Shown here piece by piece: positions 23,118-36,100 of a DNA stretch of 64,000 nucleotides; the first letter of the stretch is position 1; each line of letters starts with the position of its first letter. Below the pieces are notes generated by a model, which worked only from the letters and a program-made list of their open reading frames with translations, did no database searches and was not told where the DNA came from. A program made the translations under genes and the position numbers. Origin of the DNA: Larix kaempferi (lineage: Eukaryota; Streptophyta; Pinopsida; Pinales; Pinaceae); assembly GCA_027924585.1 (NCBI GenBank), contig BSBM01000152.1, positions 1-64,000 on the forward strand, read 5' to 3'.

Positions 23118-25440
23118 TTAAACATTGTTAGGTCCTGCTTCAATCTTCACAAGTCCATTTTTTGGATTCTTTTTTATGTTTGGAATTTGCAACTCCGTCG
23201 CCGCACTGTATGTTTGCGTACAGTGCGATGTCGTCTCACTTCACCCATTTGAGGCGTGCGACGACTCGGTCTCGTTGCAAGTCCCGAAAGGGCCAACTGC
23301 GACGAGTCGAGAGCATAGTAACCCTCCATGAACTCATCAAAAAACCCAAAAAATGAACCTAAAAACAAAATCTAATCCAGTGGAAAGTTGCTGGATGAAT
23401 TTTAGGCCTACCTGATCCGGACGGTTGGTGAAATGGCAGATCGTAGCTCCCGGAATCGACAAAGGAAGTTTTGGCTCCAAATTGGTACTTCTCCTCCCAA
23501 ATTGGCAATTGAAACAATGAAATCTATTTTGGCCCATTTTTCTATTTATAAATAGAATGGAATATTCCTTTTCAAATATTTTGATGGTCTTGGGCCATTT
23601 ATCATAGTTTTTGACCATTTTTGTCATATTTGATGCTATTTGACACATTCTCTAGTGTGCATGAGTTGTAAGTGGTCTTTAGTGTTGTTTCTCATATCAC
23701 AACGGTCATCACAGGTATGAACACTCCCTTTAATGTTTTGTGTCATTATTTTTGCAACAGTTAGTCTATGATTATTACGTGATGATGAGTTTACTCTTCG
23801 TTTGTTCTCGTACTCCCAGAACTATGAGAACGAGTACCCAGTTATGATTTATCACTTTTTCGGGCTCGTTAAACTTCCACAGAAAATGACACCCCCCGGA
23901 GTCTACCGTTAAGCTCTTTTCAGGCTCTCGAAAAATGAAAAGCTTGCCAAGTGAACTTGTCACTTTCACACTTGTTAAAGTATTTGAATGGTCGTCTTCC
24001 TGGTGATAGTTTACCCCTTTTTCGGACCAGGAGGCACTAATTACAAAAAAGGTATACTCCAGCCAATCATGGCTAGAAGAGTCCTTTCCCGCATTGTTTT
24101 ACCCTTTTTCGGGCGATCAGGCTAACTTTATGAAAAAGGACCGTTGGAGTCTTCTTTAGTTCTTTTCGGATTCTCTAAACATGAAATGACGACCGATTTT
24201 ACCTTCTATGGACTCGTTAAAATTTTCACATTGAAGGGTCCATCATGGGACGAACCCCTCCTATCCCAGGTTCAGAAAATATTTGGGATTGGACTCATCT
24301 ATGAGATGAGCTATAACGAGCATCTGGTTACCCTCATCAAGCTTGTAAAAAACAAATGAGGCACTCATCATTCATGATGGGGAAAAAGGAAAATGTTTGT
24401 GTTACATACCTTATTAGTGGTAGTATGTAGTCGTTCTTGAACATGGAACTCATCTGCATTTGCATACAGCACTTGGGTCATCCATTTGTCTATGAGTCCC
24501 CGCTTACTTTCTGAGTCATGTTACTCCTTTGAGTCATTCAAAGAAAATCCATTCATCGGTTGCATTAGAATTTTGTGTTGTACTCATTGTGTCAATACTG
24601 CCAAGTCATGCCATGCCCATGTTCAAGAACACATCTATCATTTGTCATCTATAGTCAACTGTATCTGTCACCATATCGGTTTACTTTGTGTCAGTCTCAC
24701 ATGTTGCTGTACTATCTGATCCACTCTACACATCTTTTGTTGTGTTTCATGTCAATTGATGGGGGATTCATCATGGCCCTCCTTCGACATATTCGTCCTT
24801 GTCGACCTCAACTCATCATCAGAGGATCGAATCTAGAAACCAATCAAGTACCTTGGCCCTGCATGCCTCAATGGAAGGTTACCTCGCTTTCATCATGAGT
24901 TTACATCATTGACTCTTGATTGAAAGATTTCATCTCGCATTCGACTTCAATTCATTTATTCACGCTTGATCATACGTACTGTATTGACATCAATGGTGAT
25001 CTCCCTCGCACTTGTTAATGGTTTACATCAATGGCCGGTAATCAAGTGGTTTCTACCATGTTCGACGTCAAGACATTTGTAATCACATGGATAGATTCGT
25101 ATCATTGCGGGTTCATCTTGAAGACCCTGAGGAGTCATGTTTTACCCAGGTTGAGATGGAGTTTGTATTCAGTTATATCACACGGATCCACTTTTGTATT
25201 GGTCGTGGCTATGTTATCATCTCATCATGGATCTACGCTTGTGTCCAGTAGCCATGATTGTGTTCAGTCAGTCATTACTACCATGGATATGCAATGTATT
25301 GGTCGGAAGCCATGTTGTACTTCATATGAGATTTCCAGTTCAGAGTCAGTTGTACTGCAGTAGTGTCCTTCATCCGATGAGTATATTGCCATTACTTTTA
25401 TCAAAGCACTTCACCTGTCTATTTTAAACAGCTTCATGCT
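23118..25440. other. No gene seen; presumably 3' interior of the orphan-LTR element
   Basis: The left part (23118-23400) contains several GTGCGACG-type motifs. 23700-24360 repeats a theme of GTTTACCCTTTTTCGGGC-like phrases with TTCGGACTC variants, at irregular spacing. 24480-25430 holds open frames of up to 110 codons on the plus strand without motifs, overlapping in different frames. A purine-rich end at 25436-25453 leads into an LTR, so this may be untranslated sequence of a plus-strand retroelement. Confidence 0.3.
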
Positions 25441-26351
25441 TTGGGGGGCATTCTGTTACCCAAAATCTACTCATCATAAGATTCATTGTATACACCCTTG
25501 AAGATACCTGGACTAAGTAATCATCCTGGGAGGATTTTTACCCAATTATGCTCAGTTTTGAAGAGTCGTCGCAGGTTGCACACTAACAACATGCGACGTC
25601 GCACCTTGCTCCATTATAGGGTGCGACGAACTCAGTTAAGTGGAAAAAATAGCTTCTTCGAGGTCCATCTCGAAGCTTGCTGACTTGGGACCCTATCCCT
25701 GACCTCTTGGAAGAGCTGGCACTCGGTTCCTAGACCTTTGGAGAGATCCCTTAAGCCTCTCCTACCATCTCTCAACCTATCCTATCCATACCCTATCTAT
25801 TTAGTCCTATATAAATGAAGCTCACTTCCATCCCAAGGGGAGGAAGACTATGGTATCTACATGTTGGTGAAATTACTCTTAGAACACCTCCACTCACCTA
25901 TTGGAGAAATCATACTTCCTTGGAAGGATATGGAAATTTGCTTTGTCGGAGAAGGGCTACAACGTTAAGGCTTGGTTGTGGTTCTATATCTCTATCATGT
26001 ACTCCTCTATTTGTAGTAATTCAAATCCTTTCCACCAATTTTGTTCATGTGTGCAATGATATTGAGTAGTTTACCTGCTTAACTGTTTACTTAGATCGCT
26101 TATTGTATAGATGCCCTTTACTGGTTTCTCTTGTTTCTTGTCTTGACAGGTCTTGCAGCTTGGATCTGACGACTGTGAGACGTGGAGCAACATTCAGGAG
26201 AAAGGATTGCGTAGTGAAAAGGTAAGACAGCTAGTACTTGATCCTTAAGTAGATCTAGGAAATGCATTACTAGTTTGTTCTATTTGTTCTAGACTCACTT
26301 TGAGCTAGGGAGATCTGGCTCGTGTCCGCTCGAGTGGATTATCCGATAACA
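25441..26351 (+). repeat. Orphan LTR (25454-26351) with polypurine tract and TATA box
   Basis: TTGGGGGGCATTC precedes TGTTACCCAAAATC (25454); the far end reads CCGATAACA (26351), so the ends are inverted (TGTTA...TAACA). CTATATAAATG near 25808-25818 is a good TATA box on the plus strand, about 355 bp in. No primer site follows 26351, and the flanks (cattc and actgc) do not match, so it is more likely a 3' LTR of a truncated plus-strand element than a solo LTR. No partner LTR occurs in the window. Confidence 0.55.
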
Positions 26352-27817
26352 ACTGCTCATCGAAAAATAATGAACCAAACCTCACATATGTTGGTCCTAG
26401 ATGTGGAGAAGGTTTAGAGATTGAAATGGGCACAAGAAAGATACATGAAACCATTGTTAATGCAGTCAAATCAGATTAGCAAAATAAGATATGTCAAGTT
26501 CCCCCATGGTCCTCTCAGGTGACCTAGAATTTGACCCAAATTAACTTTTCACCAAAATTTCCACTTTTTATGCAAATTTAAATATTACATCTAGATTTGA
26601 AGTTAACAATAGTAAATTAACACTCGTAAAAAAATCATATCTAAATAACCAAGCATAAAACTTACTATTTTTGGAAAGTTTTCAAAGAAAAATATTATTT
26701 TTAGGGTTTTCCAATTTATTTATTTTTGCATAGAAGTATATGAATTTAATAAAAATATGAGAGTGAAGATGAATGATTTTAAAACCCTAACACTTCCTCT
26801 TTTAAGTTTACAAGGGTTTGTGATCAACGCCTCTTCCAAGAATCTCCACAATTATACTTTGTATGAACTAGTACAAAACCAGGAAACCCGAAAACTAGGT
26901 TATGTTGATTAAGCTCCTACTTAGAACAAAATGGAAATTCAAAGGCCTTTTATTGTAGGAGAATATCCAAGGACATATGGAAAAAGAATAATAATAAACA
27001 AGACAATCTATTGTGCATAAAAACAATAGAATTTAACCTTACCTTGGTCACCTCCTCGCATAGAAAGACAAGGAAACACAAGAGAGATTACCACAATTGT
27101 AGAGACAAGGAAAAGAGCATAAATACTTCCAAGAAAACTTCCACTATAACAAACCTTAAATCACCAATAACAAGACCAAAACAGTTCATTCCATCATTTA
27201 AAACCCAAAAAATCACCAAGAGAAGGATGTACGCTTTAGCCCAAGTAGAGTAAAACAATAATGCCCCAAATAATATGAATTGGATGGAACACTCCCCCTT
27301 CATATGTCATTCTACCACTCACTTTTCACTCCCAACATAGCTCTTAAACCCACGACCAAGAATAACAAACCATGAGTGTTACTCCATAGTTGATTACATG
27401 CATTTTTTTTCTTTGATCTCTTAAGGTGACTCCACCATGAGGGCTATTGCTGATATCTCCTTTACACTTACAAGTGCTAATACTTCATTCCACCAAGGGT
27501 TGTGGGGAGATTTTGTAACGTTACTTAGTTATATAAAGTTATTAACGTTGTTATAAAAAATAAAAATGTATTAAAAAATCTATCAAATATGAAGAGGGAT
27601 CCAATTTCTTGAAGTATATACTTATTCTAATTACATTCAGTCATTTTTTTATAAGACCCATTTTTAAGAACAAAATTATACACATCTTCTTATTCATATA
27701 AACCTCATATTCAATAAACTATATATAAAAATTTTTAAAGGTGAGAACTAAGGACGAATCACATGTGATCAATTTTAAAGGGGAAGAATTACAGTCAACA
27801 AACGCTCAACCATTAAA

Positions 27818-27868
<51 letters not shown>

Positions 27869-28649
27869 CATTGTTTTTTCTACCATTTTCTTGAACATCC
27901 TCAAACTGAAAGCAAACCCAAAAAATCAAAATTCATCCTTCTTTTCGGTTCTTTAAACATTTCATTGTAAAAATATTGACAAAATCTTGAGCAAGTCATC
28001 AACTTCATTATATTCATTGGATTTATACAGGAGTATCCATTATCATATGTAATATTCATTGTTGCAATGTTCTTACACAACGAATCAATTCAATGAGAGC
28101 TTCCTAATGACTAATCTTTTCATAACAACCATTCTAAGAAAGATTTTCAATTTTTAACAAATTTGAGTAGCATTGCGTTCCTTATCATGGACGAAAGGTG
28201 TCGTTTTTAACAGATTTGATTAGTATTTTGTTCCACATAATGGATAAAAGGTGTTGTTTGACTATGAATTCAAATGTTTCAATCCAAGTTATTTAGGGAT
28301 AATCGGCGATTTGAAATTCTATGAATCTGAGTTCTTTAACAAATGTCAAAAAGTAGAGAGGAAAATAAAGGCGTCATTGTAAATTAGAGAGGAGAATCAA
28401 GGAGGTTATTGTAGTGTATAAAATTCGAGAAGTTATCTTTGATGTATTTTTCCTTCTCAGAATGCTATAAATCTGTGATATTTGTCTATTGAAGTTGTTT
28501 TTAGTTTTCTTTCAATATACAGTTAATTGTTGGTCGTTGTTATCTATAAGTTCTATTTTATGTAAATTATTAGACCTAAATTTTTGCATTATTTTCAACA
28601 ATTTTAGCTTCGACAGTTGAGCTACAGTGATAGCATTAGGTTTAGCAAA
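26352..28649. other. AT-rich spacer, no gene seen
   Basis: Only short chance frames. It contains the (TA)23 tract at 27822-27867 and is otherwise featureless to me. It may include old, unrecognisable repeats. It ends at the target-site duplication of gypsy F (gcaaa, 28645-28649). Confidence 0.4.
27822..27867. repeat. (TA)23 microsatellite
   Basis: An uninterrupted run of TA dinucleotides, 46 bases long. The 71-codon frame that crosses it is produced by the repeat (alternating Ile-Tyr) and is not a gene. Confidence 0.95.
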
Positions 28650-30429
28650 TGTAATGTCCCTAAAAAATACACCTTAAATTTTTTTTTATAAGGGCCTAAT
28701 CTATCGTAAAATACACGATTCTATAAACTAACTTCAACACTAGTTAATTATTGATATTCTTACTTATTTGCGTCGCGTATGGTTGGTGACTCATTTATTC
28801 TAAATGTATTGTTTTGGAATGTTTCCTTTCGCTTGACTTTCGAATGATCGGTATAGGATTATTTAGAGTGATAGCCTGACATAACACCTAACTCACTGTA
28901 ATAATATGTATTCATCGTAACTAGATTTGGTCTTGATCTTAACTTATAATGATAATGAATTTTTCTTTTATTGTAAGTGTTCAATGCCTAATTTAATCTG
29001 CTTGTCATATGTTGGAATATGTTTTAAGGATGGTTGTTGTCTTCGTCGATGGATCTCGAACCCATTGTTGCTTGAGTTTATTGGATTACTATAAGTTAAC
29101 ATCATTATTAATTGTCTCTATGAGTGGTTTGGCTGACCAATGCTATGCCTTACAGATAGCTTATTCAATGCCATAAGTTCATCAAGTTTTAAGCTTTGCC
29201 AAGTATAAAGGAAGGGGGAACAAGGTCTCATAGTAAGACCATGCCATGGCCATGCCTAACGAAGCTTTGGTGAGGGTTTCCCACATTTTATTAGAACCTA
29301 TGCGCTTATGATAATGTTCGTTGGTCTTATATTAGTGCCATTCGTATGTAATTTAAACCATATTGGAGAGGTGGTTAGCATTCAATGCTTCCCATGTGAT
29401 GGGCAGGCACATGAAACGTGTCAAGGATCCACGCTGCTGTTGCATTCAATCTTGGATAGGAGGTAGGGTTTTACCCTTTCATTCATGGTTTGGATGTATC
29501 ATTTGGTCTATTTGTGACTTCGTTGTAGGAGAGGGAATCTGAGGCTTCCTCTCTGCGTTTGTCTTGGAAGCGACTTGTACAAGACCAGAGCTGCGCTCTT
29601 GGTTTGTGGTGTAACGCTTAGGAGGAGGTGACTTCACGGTGTTGGCTTCAGTTCAGGTATGGTTCTCCCCACTCATTATTTGGTATTTTATATGTAAAGA
29701 TTTATGTATCTGCATTTTCATGTCATTTGACCTCTGGTTTGTTCTGTGTGCAAGGTGATTTTTACAACGTTTTACCACCTGGGGCTCCTCTGCGAAAATG
29801 CTAGTCGACTGCAATTGCTCTAGGTAAGCTCATGGCCTCTAATGGAACCGCTTTCCTCTACAGAGAAACATTTGAAGATGTTGGTTCTGATTTGTGGTTT
29901 GGTGTTTATAATGTTGGTTGTCTGCGCTCCTGGTGGAGAGAGAAGAGATTCCTAGGGAGCCATAAATCTTCTTAGCAGGGTGTTGTTCTGTTGCATGTAT
30001 GTAATTTTTTCCCATTTTGGGGGTTTTCACTGTGTAATTTAGACAGTAACGATTTTGTATATTCAGGGTTTATCTATGGGTTTTAAATGAATGTAATACT
30101 CCTATCGGGCGCTTCAAGTGCTCTGGTTTTGGTATACTGTGTTTTGAAGAGCGAAGCGCTTCAAGGTTTTATGTCTGTAAATTAAAATGGCCTTCTCTAT
30201 TTTCTTCTTTCTCTAGAATACGAATTGTCTCTCATTTTTTGTCTTTCTCTGCAATACGTATTTATTTATTTTAGCATGTGTGATGCTTTCTGTTCGATCG
30301 TTTATGCTCTGTTGTTGAGATTTTGCTGATTAAAAACTACTCTAATTAATGGGTTTTCGCCTTTATTTTCAAAGTGTGCATGGAGGTGAAGAAACTAGGT
30401 TTTAATGTGTTTAAAGTCTGTGAGTGTTA

Positions 30430-30780
30430 ATGTCTAATGGATTTTATTCCTGGTCAAACGCTTGAGCGTGACCCTGTTTACGTTTGGATTTTTGGCTCTA
30501 CGGGATTTGATCCCTGGTCAATCACTTGAGCGTGATCTTGTCTATGTGTGATTTGGAATTTAGATGCTACGGTATTTGATCCCTAGTCAAACTCTAGGAG
30601 CATCACTCTGTCTGTGTGTGAATTAAAATTCAACCTTTATGGGATTTGATCCCTGGTCAAATGCTGGAAGCCGGACCATGACTGTGTGTGAGATGGAAAT
30701 TGTTCTTTACAGGATTCGATCCCTGGTCAATGTTGGAAGAGTGACCCTAGCTATCTGTGACTTGTGTAAGTACATGACTT
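30430..30780. repeat. Five 70-bp tandem units with TTTGATCCCTGGTCAA core (3' LTR of F)
   Basis: The CCTGGTCAA or CCTAGTCAA motif recurs at 30449, 30512, 30582, 30652 and 30722, giving spacings of 63, 70, 70 and 70. Units read GGGATTTGATCCCTGGTCAA or GGATTCGATCCC variants followed by a GAGCGTGACCCTG-like phrase. The same array is in the 5' LTR (57600-57920). Confidence 0.85.
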
Positions 30781-32179
30781 AGCATGAGTCCACCTTGTGT
30801 TTCGGGTTTTGACTAAGGAGATCTTATCTCGGTCTGTTTTGTGCAAAGGGTAACAAAATGTTGGAATTCTATTTGATATATATGATATGTGATGTTGTAA
30901 TAAAAGTAATGGTTTGATTTTTAAGTTTCTTATTTAGTGTAGTTTGATGATTTATATGGTTTTGATGGTTTATATATTTAATATATATAATTTATAAGTA
31001 TATATTAAATATCCTAGTTAGAGTTTAGGGACTTGGTCCCGGAATCTGGTTCTAGGATTCTCTCTCTAAATAGGAAGGTTGGGAGTTTTTCCTGAGGTAT
31101 GATAGATAACTATGGAGTGTGATTTTAAACACTAATTTGGAATTAAAAGATAACCCATGTGTCATAGCTAATTAATTATGCCAATGACTATATGTAAATC
31201 TTATAAATAATGATGATAGTCTGTAAATTAAATCTGCATGATTAATATTTGAAATCATAATATTTAACAGAATTTATTTTTACGAATTAGATTAAATCTA
31301 CTAAAGAACCCAATCTGATTTTTATGAGAAGATCTAACATATTTATATTAAATCACAGTATATATATATTTTAACAAGAATATTACATGAACAGAATATA
31401 AAAGAAAACGATTCAAATCTATAAAGGTATTATCTTTGACTGAACAATAATAACATAAAGATACTTATCAACTCTTTATTTTCTTTCTTACTGACTTGGA
31501 AACTGCCATGTTCCACCCAACCATAGGCCTCAAACCGTTCCTGATTTGTTCAACAGGTCACCCCGAGCTGAACTGAGCATGACAAGAACTAGAAGGCCTA
31601 GGGTAAATTTTCTATCTTCTTCTTTACTAACATGAGAGTAGTCACAAGGTCTGTTTACCAGCCATTTGTGTGGATCTTGTAAAATAATTTCCCCTAATAT
31701 TTCCACAATCCTCTCTCTAGGACACACCAAATATCATACAATTTGGTAATTTGAGTGGGCAAATATCCATGACTGAACCCTCCAGTGAACTTGGAAACAC
31801 TTCCCCTTGCAATGCTCTCTCTCTACTACGTATAATATTTTATGAGGAAAGGCTTCTAGGAATTAGGTTTAAATCACTCAGTTTAGTTGTTAGACACACT
31901 GATTGTTCTGTTTTTATCTTTAATTAATAATTTAGTTTATTTTTAACTCTCACAATTTATTTTATCTTTATTTAATAAAAGTAGGATTTTTACTCATCCT
32001 TACATCTAGTTGATCTTAGTTATCAATTACTCAACCATTCTAAACTCTTGCATGTTCGGTCCCTCTTTGAGTGACAGTCGTAGTCAATTTAAAAGAATAA
32101 AGTAGATAATTTAGTTTAATAATAATTCAAAGGATTATTAATGCTCCAGATATCTCAAATCAATGTATCAGTTAATCAC

Positions 32180-32520
32180 CATGAGTCTAAGTGCTCCAGA
32201 GCATTACTGCTCAACACTCACTCAACTAATAGTGCTCCAGAGCTCACTTGATCAACACTATTAAATCAATGGTCACAGTGCTCCAGAGCTTATGTTCAAC
32301 ACCAATTAAATCAATAGTCCTGGTGCTCCAGAGCTTATGCTCAACATTATTTAACTAGTACAAACAATCCAGATGCTCTAGAGCTCACTTCCTCAACATC
32401 TTTACATAAGACAATATTAAAAATAGTTTTAGGTGTTATTCAAATCTCACTTACTCAACACCCAAATAAACAGTATAGGTGCTCCAGAGTTCATTTTATC
32501 AACACCTATCAAAATGAATT
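32180..32520. repeat. Tandem units with GTGCTCCAGAGC core (3' LTR of F)
   Basis: About seven copies of GTGCTCCAGAGCTCACTT or variants, each followed by TGCTCAACAC-like sequence, roughly 45-65 bp apart. The 5' LTR has the same array at 59350-59720, and gypsy G shows it on the opposite strand at about 12940-13160. Confidence 0.75.
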
Positions 32521-32619
32521 ATCTTTTTAGAAAAATTAACATAAAATAAAAGTAATATTTTCTTGGGATATTACATCCCTTCCAGCTTAGAACAACACTG
32601 TCACAGTGTTAGGACTTTA

Positions 32620-34173
32620 ATTGAAACCTTGAAATAAGAAGAGGTAGGCCTCTTTCATTGCGGTTTCATTTTCTCATGTGGCCTCTTCAGGACCAAAATG
32701 CTTCCATTGCACTTTCAACTGGACAATGGTTTGTTTTCTGAGTAGTACTTCTCTCTTGTCCAGTATATGAAGGGGTTCTAGCACGAATTCCCCTTCGGGT
32801 TCTACCTGTAACAATGACCAATCAATTACATGTTTAGTATCATAAACATATTTCTTAATTAATGATGCATGAAAACAATTTGGACCTTTACATCCGCAGG
32901 AAACACTTTTTCATAGGCCACCAGGCATTTTTGGCTAATATTTCAAATGGCCTACAAAATATGGGAGCTAGTTTCCCACATTTTCCCAAGCTCAATGAGC
33001 TATTTTTTGCCTTTACTTTTAAGTAAACATGTTCTCTGATTTGATATTCTTTATCTTTTCTTTTTATGTCGCGCTTGTGCTTCTTTTATATTTTTTTGTA
33101 CCTTGGTAACAAACTGTTCCAAATATTTTAATAGGTCCGTTCCTAACATGAGCCGATCCACTAGGCTATCCCATGTTATCGGTGTTCTGCATTTTCTGTC
33201 GTAGAGTATTTCGAATGGGCTCATCTTGGCTGAAGTCTGATAACCATTGTTGTACGCAAACTCAGCAAGATGTAAATATTCTTCCCATTGGGTAGGGTTA
33301 TTCATTACATACATTCTAAGCATATCTTCTAGTATTTGATTCACACGCTCTGTGTGTCCATCCATTTGTGGATGGTAAGCAGTACTAAAATTTAGCTGCA
33401 TTTCCAATCCATAAAATAACAATCTCCAAAATTTTCTTGTGAATTTTGTATCTCTATCCACGAAGATGGATTTAGGTATCCCATGTAGTCAAAAAAAATT
33501 ATTTTAAGAAAATATATGCGATGTGAACAACTTTATAGGAATATTTTACCAAAATGAAGTGTGCAGCATTAGATAGTTTTTCTACTACAACCATGATTGA
33601 GTCATTATGCTTCTTGCTTTTTGACAGACCCGTGATGAAATCCATGGTAATCACTTCCCATTTCCATTATGTAATGCGTAAGGGTTGAAGTAATCCTATT
33701 GGGTTTTGGTGTTCAGCTTTAACTAACTGACATTCTTGGCATGTGGCAATAAATAATGCTCTGTTTGTTTTTAACTTTGGCCAGAAGAAGTGCTTCTTTA
33801 CAACTGATATCAATTTCTGATATACTAAGTGTCCGGAGTAAGGCTTCTAATTAAATACATTCAATATTCCAGATCTGGTATCTCCACTCTCAGGGACATA
33901 AAGTCTATCTTTAGACCAAAGTAGCCTTGATTTGTCTATTTTATATTCTTTTTGTTGTGTAAATAACTTGTCTTCTTGTATTTTCTGGAGAATTTCGACA
34001 TAGAAACGATCATCTTTACTTGTTCTCCTTATTTTTTCATGTAAGTTAGAACTTGTTTGGCTTACGGTTACCTCATAAAGTAGGTGGATCTTGCAACTTA
34101 AGGCATCCGCAATCTTATTCTCCTTTCCCTTGATGTGTTTTAGTTCAAAATTATATTCAGTGAGAAAATCCAT
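32620..34173 (-). pseudogene. Gypsy F integrase with chromodomain-like tail
   Basis: On the minus strand the integrase finger and core can be followed with shifts: GYSGHLVYQKLISVVKKHFF, ATCQECQLVKAEHQNPIGLL (the Cys pair), ITMDFITGLSKSKKHNDSIM with the first catalytic Asp, then in the open frame 33051-33461 FSTAYHPQMDGHTERVNQIL with the catalytic Glu. The tail reads YQIREHVYLKVKAK and, near 32655-32700, VQWKHFGPEEAT*ENE, which resembles the Trp-x-x-x-x-x-E-x-A-T-W-E core of an integrase chromodomain, with the second Trp now a stop. That points to a chromovirus. Multiple stops; not functional. Confidence 0.75.
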
Positions 34174-34182
34174 CCACCTATC

Positions 34183-34563
34183 CTACCTAGAATTTAGGTC
34201 TGGTTGGTCAAAAAGATATTTCAAGCTCATATGGTCAATCTTTAGGATAAATTTCTTCCCCATGAGATAGTGCCTCCACATTTTCAAGGCATGGAGGATG
34301 GCAGCTAACTCAAGATCATGTGTTGGATATTTATTCTCGTGTTCCTTCAACTTCCATGATTCGTAATAGGTCACAAAGTCATTTTGCATAAGGACTCCCC
34401 CAAGTCCTTCCTTGATTGCATCTGTGCAAACAGCAAAATCCCCATCGAGATCCGCAATCCTTAGTATGGGTGCAGTAGTTAATAATTGTTTTAGTTTTTG
34501 AAAAAATTCTTCATATTTAGTTGTCCATAAGAATTTGTTTTCCTTTTTCTGTAAAGATTTCAT
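34183..34563 (-). pseudogene. Gypsy F RNase H
   Basis: A 126-codon open frame reads WTTKYEEFFQKLKQLLTTAP, RIADLDGDFAVCTDAIKEGL (catalytic Asp region), YPTHDLELAAILHALKMWRH (catalytic Glu region) and ILKIDHMSLKYLFDQPDLNS (Asp). These are the standard Ty3/gypsy RNase H landmarks. It lies directly downstream of RT in the minus-strand order and upstream of integrase. Confidence 0.85.
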
Positions 34564-35380
34564 AGGGAATGCAATCCAGGATAAGTTCTCAATGAAATTC
34601 CTATAATAACCTGCTAATACTAAGAATGATCTGATGTTTATGACACAAGTAGGTGTAGGCCATTCTTCGATAGCTTTGATCTTTTCTGGATCGACGAAAA
34701 TACCTTTCTCAGAGATGATATGGCCTAGGTACTATATTTGGGGTTTATAGAAGTCACACTTACTAAATTTAGCATATAGTTGATGTTCTCGTAGGACTTG
34801 TAGTACAATCTTGAGATGTTCTTCATGCTCTTCCTCACTTTTAGAATAGATTAGTATGTCGTCTATGAATACTAGTACAAATTTATCCGGGTAATTACTG
34901 AAAATGTTGTTCATCATGCACATAAAATTTGTTGGTACATTAGTTAGCCAGAAGGGCATTACGACAAACTCGTAGTGGCCATACTGGGTCTTAAAGGCGG
35001 TCTTGTTTATATCTTCGTCTCGGATTCTTACTTGATGGTATCCAGATCATAATTCAATTTTGGAGAATATTCTTGCTTCCCCAACCTGGTGAAATAGATC
35101 GTTTATTCTGCGACTAGATCCATGTTATTTATAGTTAATTTGTTTAGTTGTCAATAGTCAATGCACATCTGCATTGTACCATCCTTCTTTTTCACAAAAA
35201 GTATAGGTGCTCCCCATGGGGACACACTAGGTCGGATGTACCCTTTCTCAATCAGTTCTTGCAGTTGTAGTTTTAGTTCTACTAAGTTGGGGGTACTCAT
35301 GCAATAAGGGACTTTTGAAACTAGTACCGATCCAGGCACTAGTTCTATGGAGAAGTCTAAGTCCCTTTTTGGCGGTATCT
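34564..35380 (-). pseudogene. Gypsy F reverse transcriptase
   Basis: The RT begins in the frame 35151-35723 ([39 protein letters not shown]), becomes frameshifted and stop-ridden between 34960 and 35150, and continues in 34732-34959 with [20 protein letters not shown] and [20 protein letters not shown]. The catalytic box is FIDD in place of YVDD. The final part down to 34564 is broken. Confidence 0.85.
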
Positions 35381-36100
35381 GTGGTATCTCTTCTGGAAAT
35401 ACATCCCTATAATCCTCTAGGACGAGAAAGTATTCAATTTTCTGTTCCTTTTCATTTTCCAAGTTGTGAATGTTGACTAGATAAATTTTGCATCCCTTCC
35501 TTACACATCTTTGTACTTGTAAGGATGATATCTGTCTGATAGAGACCTTCTTAGGTATACCCTGTACCTTTATCTGGTTTCCTTGTTTATCCGTGCACAT
35601 AGAAATTTTGTTTAGACAATCGAGCATGACATGGTGTTGTTCTAGCCAATCCATGCCTATCAGTATGTCGTATGCACCTAAAGGTAAAATGTTTAAATCT
35701 ACCTCGGTTTGGAAACCGTTCATGTCAATCTTGCAACTTTTAATAAGTTATGAAATTTTTCTCTTTGTACCTGTGGCCAATTGTACCAATGGCTTACTAT
35801 GTTTCTCTTTGTTTAGTTTGCAATATTAAACAACCTTAGGGGAAACATAACTATGACAATCCCCTGGATCAATTATAATGGAAATAGGTGTAGTTGAGAT
35901 TTTACCTTCTATTTCGACCATGGTGGATTGATGGTATGTTTGTCTTTCTTCTAGGGAAGAACATATCCTAGGTGTCATTGCCATATCTTCCACGGTTGCT
36001 TCCTCCTATAAATTATTTAGAAATCTAGTGTTTTTATTTGGGTAATCCTTGTAGTAATGAGATCCTTGACATCCCCAACATCTTCCTGGTATAGGGGTTG
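35381..36100 (-). pseudogene. Gypsy F protease and gag zinc knuckle
   Basis: The knuckle lies at about 36053-36090: CWGCQGSHYYKDY, with Cys, Cys and His kept and the last Cys replaced by Tyr. The protease follows: PISIIIDPGDCHSYVS near 35846-35895 (the DSG box read as DPG, the same variant as in gypsy G), PLVQLATGTKRKIS, and the clean stretch [20 protein letters not shown]. An RT-proximal linker reads [20 protein letters not shown]. Confidence 0.8.

Larger units (their letters stand above)
28650..32575 (-). repeat. 3' LTR of gypsy F (3926 bp)
   Basis: Complete LTR, TG...CA on the minus strand (TGTAATATCCC at 32575 to GGGACATTACA at 28650). It is followed on the interior side by the minus-strand polypurine tract GCTGGAAGGGA (32576-32586). 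It contains a 70-bp tandem array (30430-30780), a gtgctccagagc array (32180-32520) and a decayed TATA region near 31062-31080. The short ORFs inside it are chance. Confidence 0.9.

Noticed and set aside
25454-26351. Solo LTR
   Set aside because: Flanking five bases (cattc and actgc) do not match, and a polypurine tract lies directly upstream, so a 3' LTR of a broken element fits better.
27741-27956. 71-codon ORF across the TA tract
   Set aside because: Dominated by Ile-Tyr from (TA)n; no homology.
30430-30780. CRISPR-like array (regular 70-bp spacing)
   Set aside because: Whole units are similar, so there are no unique spacers; the array lies in a plant LTR and appears in both LTR copies.
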